64,000 nt of DNA, taken from assembly GCA_020634215.1 (NCBI GenBank), contig JACKCD010000009.1, positions 1-64,000 of the forward strand, written 5' to 3'. Each line of letters begins with the position of its first letter. The first letter of the stretch is position 1. The translations under genes and the position numbers were made by a program. The notes under the pieces were generated by a model. That model saw nothing but the letters and a program-made list of their open reading frames with translations, was not told the DNA's origin and ran no database searches. Source of the DNA: Ardenticatenaceae bacterium. GTDB taxonomy: Bacteria > Chloroflexota > Anaerolineae > Promineifilales > Promineifilaceae. This document shows, piece by piece, positions 54,029 to 62,421 of the stretch.

Positions 54029-54847
54029 ATGGCTGGAACAAAAGCGGTTCGCCATATCATTGCTGTGGCATCGGGCAAGGGCGGGGTGGGGAAAAGCACC
54101 TGTACTGTCAATTTGGCGGTGGCTTTGCGACGGCAAGGAGCCACGGTGGGGGTGCTGGATGCGGACATTTACGGCCCCAATTTGCCCATGATGCTGGGGG
54201 TACAGGGGCCGCCACGGGTGAAGAATGACGAAGTGCAGCCGGTGTTTGCCTATGGCCTGAAGGTGATGTCGCTGGGGTTTGTAGTCAAGCAAGATGAGCC
54301 GATTGTCTGGCGCGGCCCGCTGATTCATGGGGCGTTGGCGCAGCTTTTGAATGATGTGGCCTGGGGGGAACTGGATTATTTGCTGATTGATCTGCCGCCG
54401 GGAACGGGGGATGTGCAGCTTTCGCTGGCGCAGTTGACGGCTTTGAGTGGAGCGGTAATCGTGACCACGCCGCAGGATGTGGCCTTAGAGGATGTCTACA
54501 AAGGGATGGCTGCCTTCCAACAGCTTAAAGTACCGCTGCTAGGGGTCATAGAGAACATGAGCTTTTTTGCCTGCCCACACTGCGGTGGACGGACAGATAT
54601 TTTTGCCCACGGCGGTGGGCAAAAAGCGGCGCAAAGACTGGATATTCCGTTTTTGGGGGCGGTAGCACTTGATCCGGCGATTCGGGCGGGTGGGGATGAT
54701 GGGCAGCCCATAACGGCCGTTTCTCACCACTCCCCCCAGGCACAGTCGTTTGTTGAGATTGCCGAAAAGCTGGTCGAGAGGTTGGCAACGGTGCCGGTAC
54801 GTTCAGAAGGGGACAGGATTCAGTTGGCCGATATTTCGGTGCGGTAA
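54029..54847 (+). CDS. Mrp/ApbC/NBP35-family P-loop ATPase
   Basis: 272-aa iron-sulfur cluster carrier ATPase. Walker A of the deviant type is ASGKGGVGKSTCTVN, then DADIYGPNLPMMLG, the switch region IDLPPGTGDVQLS and the cluster-binding CxxC in ENMSFFACPHCGG. It lacks the N-terminal DUF59 domain found in many Mrp proteins. It probably supplies [4Fe-4S] clusters to the Hdr and EMO-like proteins of this locus. ATG 54029 begins one base after the previous stop; the longer frame upstream is not used. Confidence 0.9.
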   Translation: MAGTKAVRHIIAVASGKGGVGKSTCTVNLAVALRRQGATVGVLDADIYGPNLPMMLGVQGPPRVKNDEVQPVFAYGLKVMSLGFVVKQDEPIVWRGPLIHGALAQLLNDVAWGELDYLLIDLPPGTGDVQLSLAQLTALSGAVIVTTPQDVALEDVYKGMAAFQQLKVPLLGVIENMSFFACPHCGGRTDIFAHGGGQKAAQRLDIPFLGAVALDPAIRAGGDDGQPITAVSHHSPQAQSFVEIAEKLVERLATVPVRSEGDRIQLADISVR

Positions 54848-54852
54848 ACAGC

Positions 54853-55731
54853 ATGGAACTTCCTACTTTTGCACAGTATTTAGACTATAGAGAGCGGTTT
54901 GAGGTGTCGCGGGCGTTGGCGGCGGAGGCACTGGCCTGGGCGGAACCGCTGGCGCGGCAGGCATTGGGGGTGCATTCGCAGCGGGATAAGCTGGATATGG
55001 GGGAGGAACTGCAATATATTTTGCTGATGACAACGGCGGAGACAAATGGGGGATGGGGGGAGCTGATGCCGATGTGGTTTAAGCCATATGAACGGCCGTT
55101 ACCCATCTTTGTCCTTGATAATTGGGCCATGCTCGCCTTGCTCTGGCAGCAGTGGCTGGGCGATGAGGCGGGAGAGGCTCTTCGTGTAGAGAACTTGCTA
55201 AAAATCTTTCTCGGCGGCAATTTGCTGATCCCCTTTATGCCAGATATTCAGCAGGGGGGGCATTTTTTACGTCACGGAGCGTTCACCATTTTCTTGGCAA
55301 TTTTGTGGCTTGAAACAGCCGAGCGCGATGCAATTTTGGCCGCTTGTCAGCAAGGCGCAGCCCGCTTTGCTGAAGCTTATCACCTGCGTGAACAGGCTGA
55401 TTTGCAGGAGTTTCTCGGCCGGATTGAGTTTGAGGCGTTTTTTGTGGCTGAGGGGAGCAAGATTGGGGGTGACGGACAGATAAAAGGTTTCTTAGGCAAC
55501 AAGCTACAGTTTGAAACGTATGCGGCCTTGTTTGGTGCCCTTAGTTTTTCCATTGCTGCCCTGCACAACTTTTATGGGGTGGATTGGACGCAGTGGATTT
55601 ACCAGAAGGTTAATCTGGATTATAGGTTGGCGCGTTTTGGGCTGGAAGCGTGGGCAAAATGGCTGGGAGTTCCTTTTGTTGAGCCAACGCCGGACGCAGC
55701 GGCAAACAAGCCTTTTCGGGCAGATTTGTAG
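54853..55731 (+). CDS. Unknown helical protein of the sulfur locus
   Basis: 292-aa soluble, almost all-helical protein with many Trp and Leu (FVLDNWAMLALLWQQWLGDE, FLAILWLETAERDAIL). No metal or nucleotide motif is visible and only one Cys (about residue 161). It starts five bases after the Mrp stop and its stop is five bases before the rhodanese start, so it belongs to the operon. I do not recognise the family. The helical style recalls chaperones of redox enzymes (TorD-like), but there is no sequence motif to support that. Confidence 0.55.
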   Translation: MELPTFAQYLDYRERFEVSRALAAEALAWAEPLARQALGVHSQRDKLDMGEELQYILLMTTAETNGGWGELMPMWFKPYERPLPIFVLDNWAMLALLWQQWLGDEAGEALRVENLLKIFLGGNLLIPFMPDIQQGGHFLRHGAFTIFLAILWLETAERDAILAACQQGAARFAEAYHLREQADLQEFLGRIEFEAFFVAEGSKIGGDGQIKGFLGNKLQFETYAALFGALSFSIAALHNFYGVDWTQWIYQKVNLDYRLARFGLEAWAKWLGVPFVEPTPDAAANKPFRADL

Positions 55732-55737
55732 AGCGGC

Positions 55738-56388
55738 ATGATGAGTTTACCTTGCTTGTCGGTTGAGGACTTGGTGGAAGTGGCGGCGGGAAAAACGGCC
55801 GTTATTCTCGACACACGTGGCTACTTTTCCTTTGCCGCTGGGTATGTGCCAGGGACAATTGGGATTGGGCTGGATGAAAATTTCGGCCGTTATGCCAGCA
55901 TGGTAGTGCCAAAAAACATGCCAATCTACCTGATTGCGACCCCCGAGCAAGTTAGTGTGGCGGTGGCCGCTCTAGCTGCCGCTGACCGAAACGATGTGGT
56001 TGGCTATTTTTTGCCGACGGCCGTGGAGGATTGGGAAGATGAGGCCGATGCGCCGCTGGCCTCCATTCGGCAGTTGGCACCCAAACAGGTGGCGGCTGGC
56101 ATCGCCAAAGCAGAGTACCAGCTTTTGGATGTTCGGCAACAGGAAGAATGGGAAGCCAGCCATGTTGGTGAGGCCATCCATATTCCACTCGCACAATTGT
56201 CGTCGCGGGTTCACGACGTGCCAGTTGAGAAACCGGTATTATTGCTGTGTCGTTCAGGCGGCCGTTCCCTGATTGGGGCTACCCTGTTAAAAAACGCAGG
56301 CTTTCCAGGTTCGATTATCAATTTGAAGGGAGGCGTTGATGAGTTAATCAACACCCTGAATAATGATTTCTACGATATTACCGTGTAG
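55738..56388 (+). CDS. Tandem-domain rhodanese-like sulfurtransferase
   Basis: 216-aa protein with two rhodanese domains. The first (about residues 8-100) has DTRGYFSFAAGYVPGT but no Cys in the loop (PIYLIATPEQ), so it is inactive. The second (about 115-212) has LLDVRQQEEWEASHVGEA and the active-site Cys171 in LLLCRSGGRS. The pattern resembles the rhodanese tail of MBL-fold persulfide-processing enzymes without the MBL part. It probably feeds sulfane sulfur to the TusA/DsrE relay and is the last gene of the locus. Confidence 0.87.
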   Translation: MMSLPCLSVEDLVEVAAGKTAVILDTRGYFSFAAGYVPGTIGIGLDENFGRYASMVVPKNMPIYLIATPEQVSVAVAALAAADRNDVVGYFLPTAVEDWEDEADAPLASIRQLAPKQVAAGIAKAEYQLLDVRQQEEWEASHVGEAIHIPLAQLSSRVHDVPVEKPVLLLCRSGGRSLIGATLLKNAGFPGSIINLKGGVDELINTLNNDFYDITV

Positions 56389-56527
56389 GTCATAGTCACA
56401 GCCAGCCAGCCCGACTACCGAGCGGAAATACAGACTGTTCACCTCTTTTAATCCCATTTGTCTCCTTGTTTAGTAAATATATAATGAAATATTCGTCTAA
56501 ACGGCCGTTCCTTTGTATGCTAGAGAC

Positions 56528-57370
56528 ATGACAACCATAGGCATTTTACACCCTGGGGCGATGGGCATTTCCGTGGCGGCTACCGCCAAAAACAGCGGCC
56601 ATGACGTGATTTGGGCTTCGGCGGGGCGCAGCGGGGCGACGGCGGCGCGGGCGGCCGAGCATGGGCTGCGTGATGTGGGGACGCTGGCGGCGTTGTGTGC
56701 CGAAGCGGAGGCGATTCTCAGCGTTTGCCCGCCCCACGCTGCCGAAGCGGTGGCTGACGAGGTGCTGGGGCTTGGATTTCGCGGGCTGTTGCTGGATGCC
56801 AACGCCATTGCCCCGCAGCGGGCGCGGCAAATTGGCGACAAGGTGGCGGCGGCAAACGGCCGTTTTGTAGACGGCGGCATCATTGGTGGCCCGGCGTGGA
56901 AACCCGGCACAACCTGGCTTTATTTGTCGGGGGAGGAGGCAGAAACGGCCGTTTCTTTCTTCACCGCTGGTCCGCTCGAAACCGAAGTGCTGGCCGGTGA
57001 CATTGGGCAAGCGTCGGCACTGAAGATGTGTTTTGCCGCCTACAGCAAGGGGACAACGGCGCTGCTGGCTGGGATTTTGGCCGCTGCCGACACGCTGGGG
57101 GTGTGGCCGGCACTGCAAACCCAGTGGCGGCGCTATGGCTCGGATATGGCTGATGGTGCCCCGCAGGATGTGCGCCGGGTGACGGCGAAGGCGTGGCGTT
57201 TTGCCGGGGAGATGGAGGAGATTGCGGCGACGCTGGCGGCGGCGGGGGTTCCGGGTGAGTTTCATGCGGCGGCGGCGGAAATTTACGGCCGTTTGGCCTC
57301 CTTCAAAGATGCTCCTGCCGTGCCAGAATTGGCAGACGTTCTCGCGGCGCTCCGTGCGCCCCATGAGTGA
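56528..57370 (+). CDS. NAD(P)-binding dehydrogenase with DUF1932-type C-terminus
   Basis: 280-aa protein of the 6-phosphogluconate/beta-hydroxyacid dehydrogenase-like group. The N-terminus TIGILHPGAMGISVA is the NAD(P) motif, followed by LLLDANAIAP, DGGIIGGPAWKPGT and a helical C-terminal domain beginning SALKMCFAAYSKGTTALLAG. The substrate is unknown. The frame opens at TTG 56513, but ATG 56528 matches the family start. Three AACGGCCGTT or near-copies fall in this gene. Confidence 0.85.
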   Translation: MTTIGILHPGAMGISVAATAKNSGHDVIWASAGRSGATAARAAEHGLRDVGTLAALCAEAEAILSVCPPHAAEAVADEVLGLGFRGLLLDANAIAPQRARQIGDKVAAANGRFVDGGIIGGPAWKPGTTWLYLSGEEAETAVSFFTAGPLETEVLAGDIGQASALKMCFAAYSKGTTALLAGILAAADTLGVWPALQTQWRRYGSDMADGAPQDVRRVTAKAWRFAGEMEEIAATLAAAGVPGEFHAAAAEIYGRLASFKDAPAVPELADVLAALRAPHE

Positions 57371-57380
57371 GGATCAAAAA

Positions 57381-58298
57381 ATGAGCAACCAACTCGAATT
57401 TTGGGAAAAACCAGAAGCAAAAGAGATTTATATGCTGGCTGGCTGGCGGCAGTGGGCCGATGCTGGCTCCATTTCCTCCGCCCTGCCCGAATACCTGATT
57501 GAGCGCAACGATGCCCGCCCGATTGGGGAGATTAAACCAACCGACTTTTATATGTTCCAGATTCCCGGCACCCACCACTTTTTGCGCCCGGTGGTTAAGC
57601 TGAAAAACGGCCGTCGGCAAAAGCTAGAGGTGCGGAAAAATGAATTTTACTACACCGGCGACCAGGACAAGGGGCTGGTGATTTTTCTTGGCGACGAGCC
57701 GCACATGAACGTGGAGCTATATGCCGAAGCCTTTTTTGCCGCCGCCAAGCAGTTGGGCGTTAAGCGCATTGGGGCGGTGGGTGGGGTCTATGGCTCTATG
57801 CCCTATGACAAAGAGCGCGAGGTTTCCTGCGTTTTTAGCCTGAAGCATATGAAAAAAGAGCTGGATGATTACGCCCTGCGCTTCTCCAACTATGAGGGCG
57901 GGGCGACGATTGGCTCCTATTTGCTGGATCGGGCGGAGCAGGAGGGGATGGAGTATGTGGTGATGTATGCCTTTGTTCCCGCCTACGATTTTGACGGCTC
58001 GGCGGCGATGCCTAACGGCATTCGCATTGAAAACGATTACAAGGCGTGGTACGACATCATGCGCCGCTTTAACCATATGTTTGGCATGAACCTTGATTTG
58101 GCACACCTGCGCGAACGCAGCGATGAGTTGATTAACTTTATGGATGCCAAGATGACGGAGCTGGAGCAGGAAGCCCCCAGCCTCAAGATTCAGGAATATT
58201 TGGCGCAGCTTGACGAGCAGTTTACCGAGCGTCACTTTGCGCCGCTGGGGGACGTGTGGGAGCAGGGGTTGGCGGATTTGTTTGGGGATGAGGAGTAA
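57381..58298 (+). CDS. PAC2 family protein (proteasome assembly chaperone-like)
   Basis: 305-aa protein of the PAC2/ATP-grasp-associated family. It shows MLAGWRQWADAGSISSALPEYL (N-terminal core), DEPHMNVELYAEAFFAAAKQLG, IGAVGGVYGSMPYDKERE and a helical C-terminus. PAC2 proteins bind and assemble partner complexes; in bacteria the partner is unknown. ATG 57381 has GAGGAT upstream; ATG 57363, overlapping the previous gene by eight bases, is an alternative. It is probably co-transcribed with the dehydrogenase. Confidence 0.8.
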   Translation: MSNQLEFWEKPEAKEIYMLAGWRQWADAGSISSALPEYLIERNDARPIGEIKPTDFYMFQIPGTHHFLRPVVKLKNGRRQKLEVRKNEFYYTGDQDKGLVIFLGDEPHMNVELYAEAFFAAAKQLGVKRIGAVGGVYGSMPYDKEREVSCVFSLKHMKKELDDYALRFSNYEGGATIGSYLLDRAEQEGMEYVVMYAFVPAYDFDGSAAMPNGIRIENDYKAWYDIMRRFNHMFGMNLDLAHLRERSDELINFMDAKMTELEQEAPSLKIQEYLAQLDEQFTERHFAPLGDVWEQGLADLFGDEE

Positions 58299-58348
58299 GG
58301 GATCGAGGATTGGAGATTAGAGAGCGAACTGTTGAGTGGTAAATTTTT

Positions 58349-58424
58349 TGAACCGCAGAGGACGCGGAGGGCGCAAAGGCAAGAAGAATAGAAAAACCTC
58401 TGCGCTCTTTGCGTCCTCTGCGGT
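58349..58424. repeat. Intergenic hairpin (CCGCAGAGGACGC...GCGTCCTCTGCGG)
   Basis: CCGCAGAGGACGCGGAGGGCGC pairs with GCGCTCTTTGCGTCCTCTGCGG around an AT-rich loop. It lies just before the D-threonine-aldolase-like gene. Confidence 0.65.
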
Positions 58425-58442
58425 GAAATCAGGAAAGAAAGC

Positions 58443-59561
58443 ATGAGTGAGAGAGCATGGTATGCCCCCAACAGCCCGGATGAGATTGCGTCTCCGGCGC
58501 TGCTGGTTTTTCCGGCGCGGGTGGAGATAAATATTCGGCATTTGATTGAGATTGCGGGGAGTGTGGAGCGGCTGCGGCCGCACGTGAAGACCCACAAGCT
58601 GCCACAGGTGGTGGCTTTGCATCAAGCGCACGGGATTGGCAAGCTGAAATGCGCCACCATTGCCGAGGCAGAGATGCTGGCGCAGTGTGGGGTGGCCGAT
58701 ATTTTGCTGGCATACCAGCCGGTGGGGCCTACGCAGCAGCGGCTAATTGATTTGGCGACGGCGTATCCGGCCAGCCAATTTGGCTGCTTGGTGGACAATG
58801 AGACGACGCTGCGGCAGTTGGCGGCGAAGCTGGCGGCGGCGAATGTGACGCTGAGGGTGTGGGTGGATGTGGATAATGGAAACGGCCGTTCTGGCATCCC
58901 CCCCAGCCCCGCCGCCGAAAGTCTGGTCAAACAAATCATAGACACGGCCAACGTGGTGTTTGCCGGGCTGCATGTGTATGACGGGCAGTTTGGCGGGCTC
59001 GCGATTGATGACCGCATTGCCGCCGCCGATGCAGCATTTGCCCCGGTGCATAAGATGGTGACGCATTTGGCGGCAGATGGGGTGGTGGTGCCAAATATTG
59101 TAGCCGGTGGGTCGCCGACGTTCCCGGTTCATGCGCGACAAACGGCCGTTGATCTCAGCCCCGGCACCTATGTTTTTTGGGATGCTGGCTATGGCACCAA
59201 TTGCCCTGAGCTTCCCTTTGTTCCCGCCGCCGTGCTGCTGACCCGCGTCATCAGCAAGCCGGGCGGCAACCGGCTGTGCGTGGATTTGGGCCATAAGGCG
59301 GTGGCGGGGGAGAACCCGCTGCCCAATCGGGTGCGCTTTATCAATGCGCCAGAGGCAACCTTCATCGGCCAAAGCGAGGAGCATTTGGTGATTGAGCTGC
59401 CCAACGCCGCCGACTTTGCCGTGGGCGATGTTCTCTACGGCATTCCCTGGCACGTTTGCCCGACGGTGGCGCTGCATCAGGAGGCAGTGGTGATTGGGGA
59501 GAATGGGGAGATAAACGGCCGTTGGCCCATTGTGGCGCGGAATCGGCGGTTGACGATTTAG
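58443..59561 (+). CDS. DSD1 family PLP-dependent enzyme (D-threonine aldolase-like)
   Basis: 372-aa alanine-racemase-fold PLP enzyme. The cofactor Lys is in LRPHVKTHKLPQV (about residues 42-54), followed by IAEAEMLAQCGVADILLAY and DNGNGRSGIP (phosphate loop), and a C-terminal metal site formed by PTVALHQEAVV (the His and Cys at HVCPTVALH). Family members cleave D-threonine, D-serine or beta-hydroxy-aspartate. The substrate here is not determined. AACGGCCGTT sites occur near 58881, 59143 and 59514. Confidence 0.87.
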   Translation: MSERAWYAPNSPDEIASPALLVFPARVEINIRHLIEIAGSVERLRPHVKTHKLPQVVALHQAHGIGKLKCATIAEAEMLAQCGVADILLAYQPVGPTQQRLIDLATAYPASQFGCLVDNETTLRQLAAKLAAANVTLRVWVDVDNGNGRSGIPPSPAAESLVKQIIDTANVVFAGLHVYDGQFGGLAIDDRIAAADAAFAPVHKMVTHLAADGVVVPNIVAGGSPTFPVHARQTAVDLSPGTYVFWDAGYGTNCPELPFVPAAVLLTRVISKPGGNRLCVDLGHKAVAGENPLPNRVRFINAPEATFIGQSEEHLVIELPNAADFAVGDVLYGIPWHVCPTVALHQEAVVIGENGEINGRWPIVARNRRLTI

Positions 59562-59635
59562 CTTGGGGGTGTTTTGTTGGGGTGTGAACGGCCGTTAGTA
59601 CCTTAACGACGAGAATTTTGTACACTGAACAAGAA

Positions 59636-59709
59636 AATAAACCACAGATACACACGGATGAACACGGATTTTTCTTATCTGTGTGTATCTGTGTCCATCT
59701 GTAGTTTAT
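59636..59709. repeat. Intergenic hairpin (ACACACGGATGAACACGG words)
   Basis: ATAAACCACAGATACACACGG pairs with the complement around TCTTATC; the right arm carries CTGTGTGTATCTGTGTCCATCTG. It lies in the 301-base gap 59562-59862, which contains no gene but holds an AACGGCCGTT site (near 59588), this hairpin and a class F hairpin. Confidence 0.6.
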
Positions 59710-59780
59710 TTCCTTTTTGGTTGTGGCTTGTCCACGTTAGAAGATAACATGGGCAACCGCCCACTACAGAGAATGAAAAT

Positions 59781-59836
59781 AGGACGCTGATGAACCTGAC
59801 CAGTAAAATCAGGTTCATCAGGAAAATCTGCGTCCT
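59781..59836. repeat. Intergenic hairpin, class F
   Basis: AGGACGCTGATGAACCTGA pairs with TCAGGTTCATCAGGAAAATC and ATCTGCGTCCT. It is 27 bases before ATG 59863 and related to hairpins at 28775 and 47546. Confidence 0.65.
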
Positions 59837-59862
59837 ATTCTTAAGAAAGAAAAGGAAGAATC

Positions 59863-61032
59863 ATGTTAGAAAAAGCAAAAGCATTACAAGCTGAACTGAG
59901 CCGCTTGCGGCGCACCATCCACATGCACCCCGAACTAGGGTTTGAGGAGTTTCAAACGGGGGCGTTGGTGGCGCAAACATTGAGCGATTTGGGGATTGAG
60001 ATGCAGACGGGCGTTGCCAAGACTGGCATCATTGGCCGCATTGGCAACGGCAACGGCCCCGTCATTGGCATCCGCGCCGACATGGATGCGCTGCCCATTT
60101 TGGAGGCCAACGACGTGGCGTACAAATCGCAGGTGCCGGGCAAAATGCACGCCTGTGGCCACGATTCGCACACCACCATGCTGCTAGGGGCGGCGATGCT
60201 GCTCAAAGATGTCCCGTTTGATGGCGAAATCCGGCTGATCTTTCAGCCCAGCGAGGAACGGCAGGATGACGAGGGCAAAAGCGGCGGGATGCGGATGGTG
60301 GAGGAGCAGGCGTTGGAAGGGCTGGATGCGGTTATTGGGCTGCACGTCATTGGCATGATGGATCGCGGTCAGGTAATGTTGGATGAAGGGTTTGTGCTAG
60401 CAAATGTGGACACCATTTATGCCAAAGTGAAAGGCAAGGGGGGACATGGCGCGCAACCGCACCTGTCACGCGACCCGATTTTTATGATGGGGCCGATTTT
60501 GACGGCACTGCACGGCATCGTGTCCCGCTGGGTCAGCCCAACGGAGCCGGCCGTTGTGACAGTGGGCAAGATGGTGGGCGGCACGGTCAACAATGTTATT
60601 CCCAGTGAAGTGGAGCTGGAAATTACTTGCCGCAGCCTGAATGACGATGTGCGCGAGCAATTGGTGTATGAGGTGGAACAGGCACTTTCGATTGCGCGGA
60701 ATCTGGGTGGGGATTATGAGATGCGACGAGTAACGGGGTATCCGGCTCTGTATAATGACCCGAAGGTGGTGGGGTGGTTAAAGGAAACGGCCGTTGAGTT
60801 TCTTGGTGCTGACAACGTTCATGCTCGTGGGCCGTCAATGGGTGGCGAAGATTTTGCCTATATGAGCCGCGCCAGCCAAGGAGCGATGATCTTTTTGGGT
60901 GTCAAAGACCCGGCCGGCCCGCCCCGCTTCCTCCATCACCCCGAATTTGACTTGGACGAAACGGCGATGCCCATTGGCGCAGCACTGCTGGCGGAAACGG
61001 CGCTACGGTTTGTCAATAAACGGTATCAATAG
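59863..61032 (+). CDS. M20 family amidohydrolase/peptidase
   Basis: 389-aa metal-dependent amidohydrolase of the M20D type (hippurate hydrolase/IAA-amino acid hydrolase-like). It has HMHPELGFEEFQT (residues 20-32), IRADMDALPI (metal Asp region), HACGHDSHTTMLLG (metal His, about 100-113), FQPSEER (catalytic Glu) and GGEDFAYM near the C-terminus. It hydrolyses N-acyl or N-carbamoyl amino acids; the substrate is not fixed. ATG 59863 is preceded by AAGAAAGAAAAGGAAGAA, a fair ribosome site. Confidence 0.9.
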   Translation: MLEKAKALQAELSRLRRTIHMHPELGFEEFQTGALVAQTLSDLGIEMQTGVAKTGIIGRIGNGNGPVIGIRADMDALPILEANDVAYKSQVPGKMHACGHDSHTTMLLGAAMLLKDVPFDGEIRLIFQPSEERQDDEGKSGGMRMVEEQALEGLDAVIGLHVIGMMDRGQVMLDEGFVLANVDTIYAKVKGKGGHGAQPHLSRDPIFMMGPILTALHGIVSRWVSPTEPAVVTVGKMVGGTVNNVIPSEVELEITCRSLNDDVREQLVYEVEQALSIARNLGGDYEMRRVTGYPALYNDPKVVGWLKETAVEFLGADNVHARGPSMGGEDFAYMSRASQGAMIFLGVKDPAGPPRFLHHPEFDLDETAMPIGAALLAETALRFVNKRYQ

Positions 61033-61033
61033 T

Positions 61034-61104
61034 GATTAGAGATTAGAGATTGGAGATTGGTTATTGCTAACCGTGAATCTCCAATCTCTAATCCCCAATC
61101 TCCC
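61034..61104. repeat. Intergenic hairpin, class C
   Basis: GATTAGAGATTAGAGATTGGAGATTGG pairs with CCAATCTCTAATCCCCAATCTCC-type words, loop of about 20. It precedes the patatin gene. Confidence 0.7.
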
Positions 61105-61110
61105 ATTCCC

Positions 61111-61953
61111 ATGAAAATTGGACTTACGCTCGGCGGTGGTGCGGCACGCGGCTCGGCACACATTGGAGTGCTGATGGAGTTGGAGGCTCTGGGGATTCGC
61201 CCCAACCTGATTACAGGTACCAGCATTGGCGGCATGATGGGGGCGTTGTTGGCAATGGGGCTAACGGTGACAGAGATCACCACCTTTTTTGCCAACCTCA
61301 GCGTCTCATCCATGTTCCAACTGACCAAGCGCACCACGCCGGCCGTCACTGGCACACAAAAGATTGAGAAGCTGTTGGTGGAAACGCTAAACGGCCGTCC
61401 CACCTTTGCCGATCTGCAAACCCCGCTGGCCGTTGTCACCACCGACTTGGTCACACGGCAGGCGGTCATTCTGGATGAAGGCGACCTGATTTCGGCGGTG
61501 CTGGCAACCATTGCCATTCCACTGGTTTTTCCACCGGTGGAGCGCAACGGCCATGTGCTGGTGGATGGGGGACTGCTGAATAACACGCCGTTTGACGTGG
61601 CGCGGGCGCGGGGGGCAACGTTTGTCATTGCGGTGGATTTGACCAACACCGCGCCGTATGGCACGCCGGTGCCGCCGGACAAAAGCGGCACGGGGATGGT
61701 GGAGCGGATGCTGGTGCGAACGCAGCAGGGGCGCACCTGGCAGATTTTGTCCACCGTGACCGACATCATCACCACGCAGTCGTTTAATGCGCGGCTGGCT
61801 GTTTCGCGGCCAGATGTGCTTTTGCGGCCAAAATTAGGTACGATTGGGCTGTTTGATTTTCACCGAATGGAAGATGGGATTGCGGCGGGAAGAACGGCCG
61901 TTCGTGATGCAGGTGATCAATTATCAGTAATCCGTAACTATACTCAAAATTAA
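61111..61953 (+). CDS. Patatin-like phospholipase
   Basis: 280-aa lipid acyl hydrolase. The oxyanion loop is LTLGGGAARG (residues 5-14), the nucleophile elbow GTSIGG (about 39-44) and the catalytic Asp in VLVDGGLLNNTPF (about 152-164), so the Ser-Asp dyad is complete. ATG 61111 fits the fold; the frame upstream is only the class C hairpin. The last codons (YTQN) and stop come from the left end of the IS630 element. Without the IS the gene would stop at TAG two codons after VIR, so the protein is four residues longer than the original. Confidence 0.87.
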   Translation: MKIGLTLGGGAARGSAHIGVLMELEALGIRPNLITGTSIGGMMGALLAMGLTVTEITTFFANLSVSSMFQLTKRTTPAVTGTQKIEKLLVETLNGRPTFADLQTPLAVVTTDLVTRQAVILDEGDLISAVLATIAIPLVFPPVERNGHVLVDGGLLNNTPFDVARARGATFVIAVDLTNTAPYGTPVPPDKSGTGMVERMLVRTQQGRTWQILSTVTDIITTQSFNARLAVSRPDVLLRPKLGTIGLFDFHRMEDGIAAGRTAVRDAGDQLSVIRNYTQN

Positions 61954-62011
61954 ATGTAACCCATAGTTTCTGGTAAACTAACAGGAAACACAACAAAGTG
62001 AGAAAGGCCGC

Positions 62012-62293
62012 ATGTTAAGACCAGATTGTGCAAAATGGAATCAGACCCTATCAGACCTGCAAAAATTAGCGGTGACCGCTGAACACCCCAGAAGCCGCGA
62101 ACGATTCCAGGCGTTGTACGAAATAGGTAGCCAACATACGAATGCCACACAATGGGCGCGTGCCATTGGGCGGGATGACCAGACGGTCATGGGTTGGGTA
62201 CATCGCTACAATGCCGAAGGACCAACAGGCATCCTTTACAAGCATAATGGGGGTCGCTCCCCCTTTTTACCTCGGAGCAGGAAGCAGAAATAA
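62012..62293 (+). CDS. IS630 transposase, first frame (HTH part)
   Basis: 93 codons with an N-terminal helix-turn-helix region (RERFQALYEIGSQHTNATQWARAIGRDDQTVMGWVHRYN), ending soon after a CCCCCTTTTT run at 62259-62268. The frame of the main DDE part is open from about 62251 one base back. The slippery run and family habit suggest a programmed -1 frameshift joining the two, though a simple indel would look the same. ATG 62012 has AGAAAGG upstream. Confidence 0.82.
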   Translation: MLRPDCAKWNQTLSDLQKLAVTAEHPRSRERFQALYEIGSQHTNATQWARAIGRDDQTVMGWVHRYNAEGPTGILYKHNGGRSPFLPRSRKQK

Positions 62294-62421
62294 CCGAGTG
62301 CGTCAGAACCGCATCTCCCGCTGAGGTCGCTCTGCCGGGACATCGTTGGACATTAAAGAAGGTCATCAAGCTGGTCGAACAACAAACCGGCAGTAAAATC
62401 AGCCGGAGTAAGGCTCGAACC

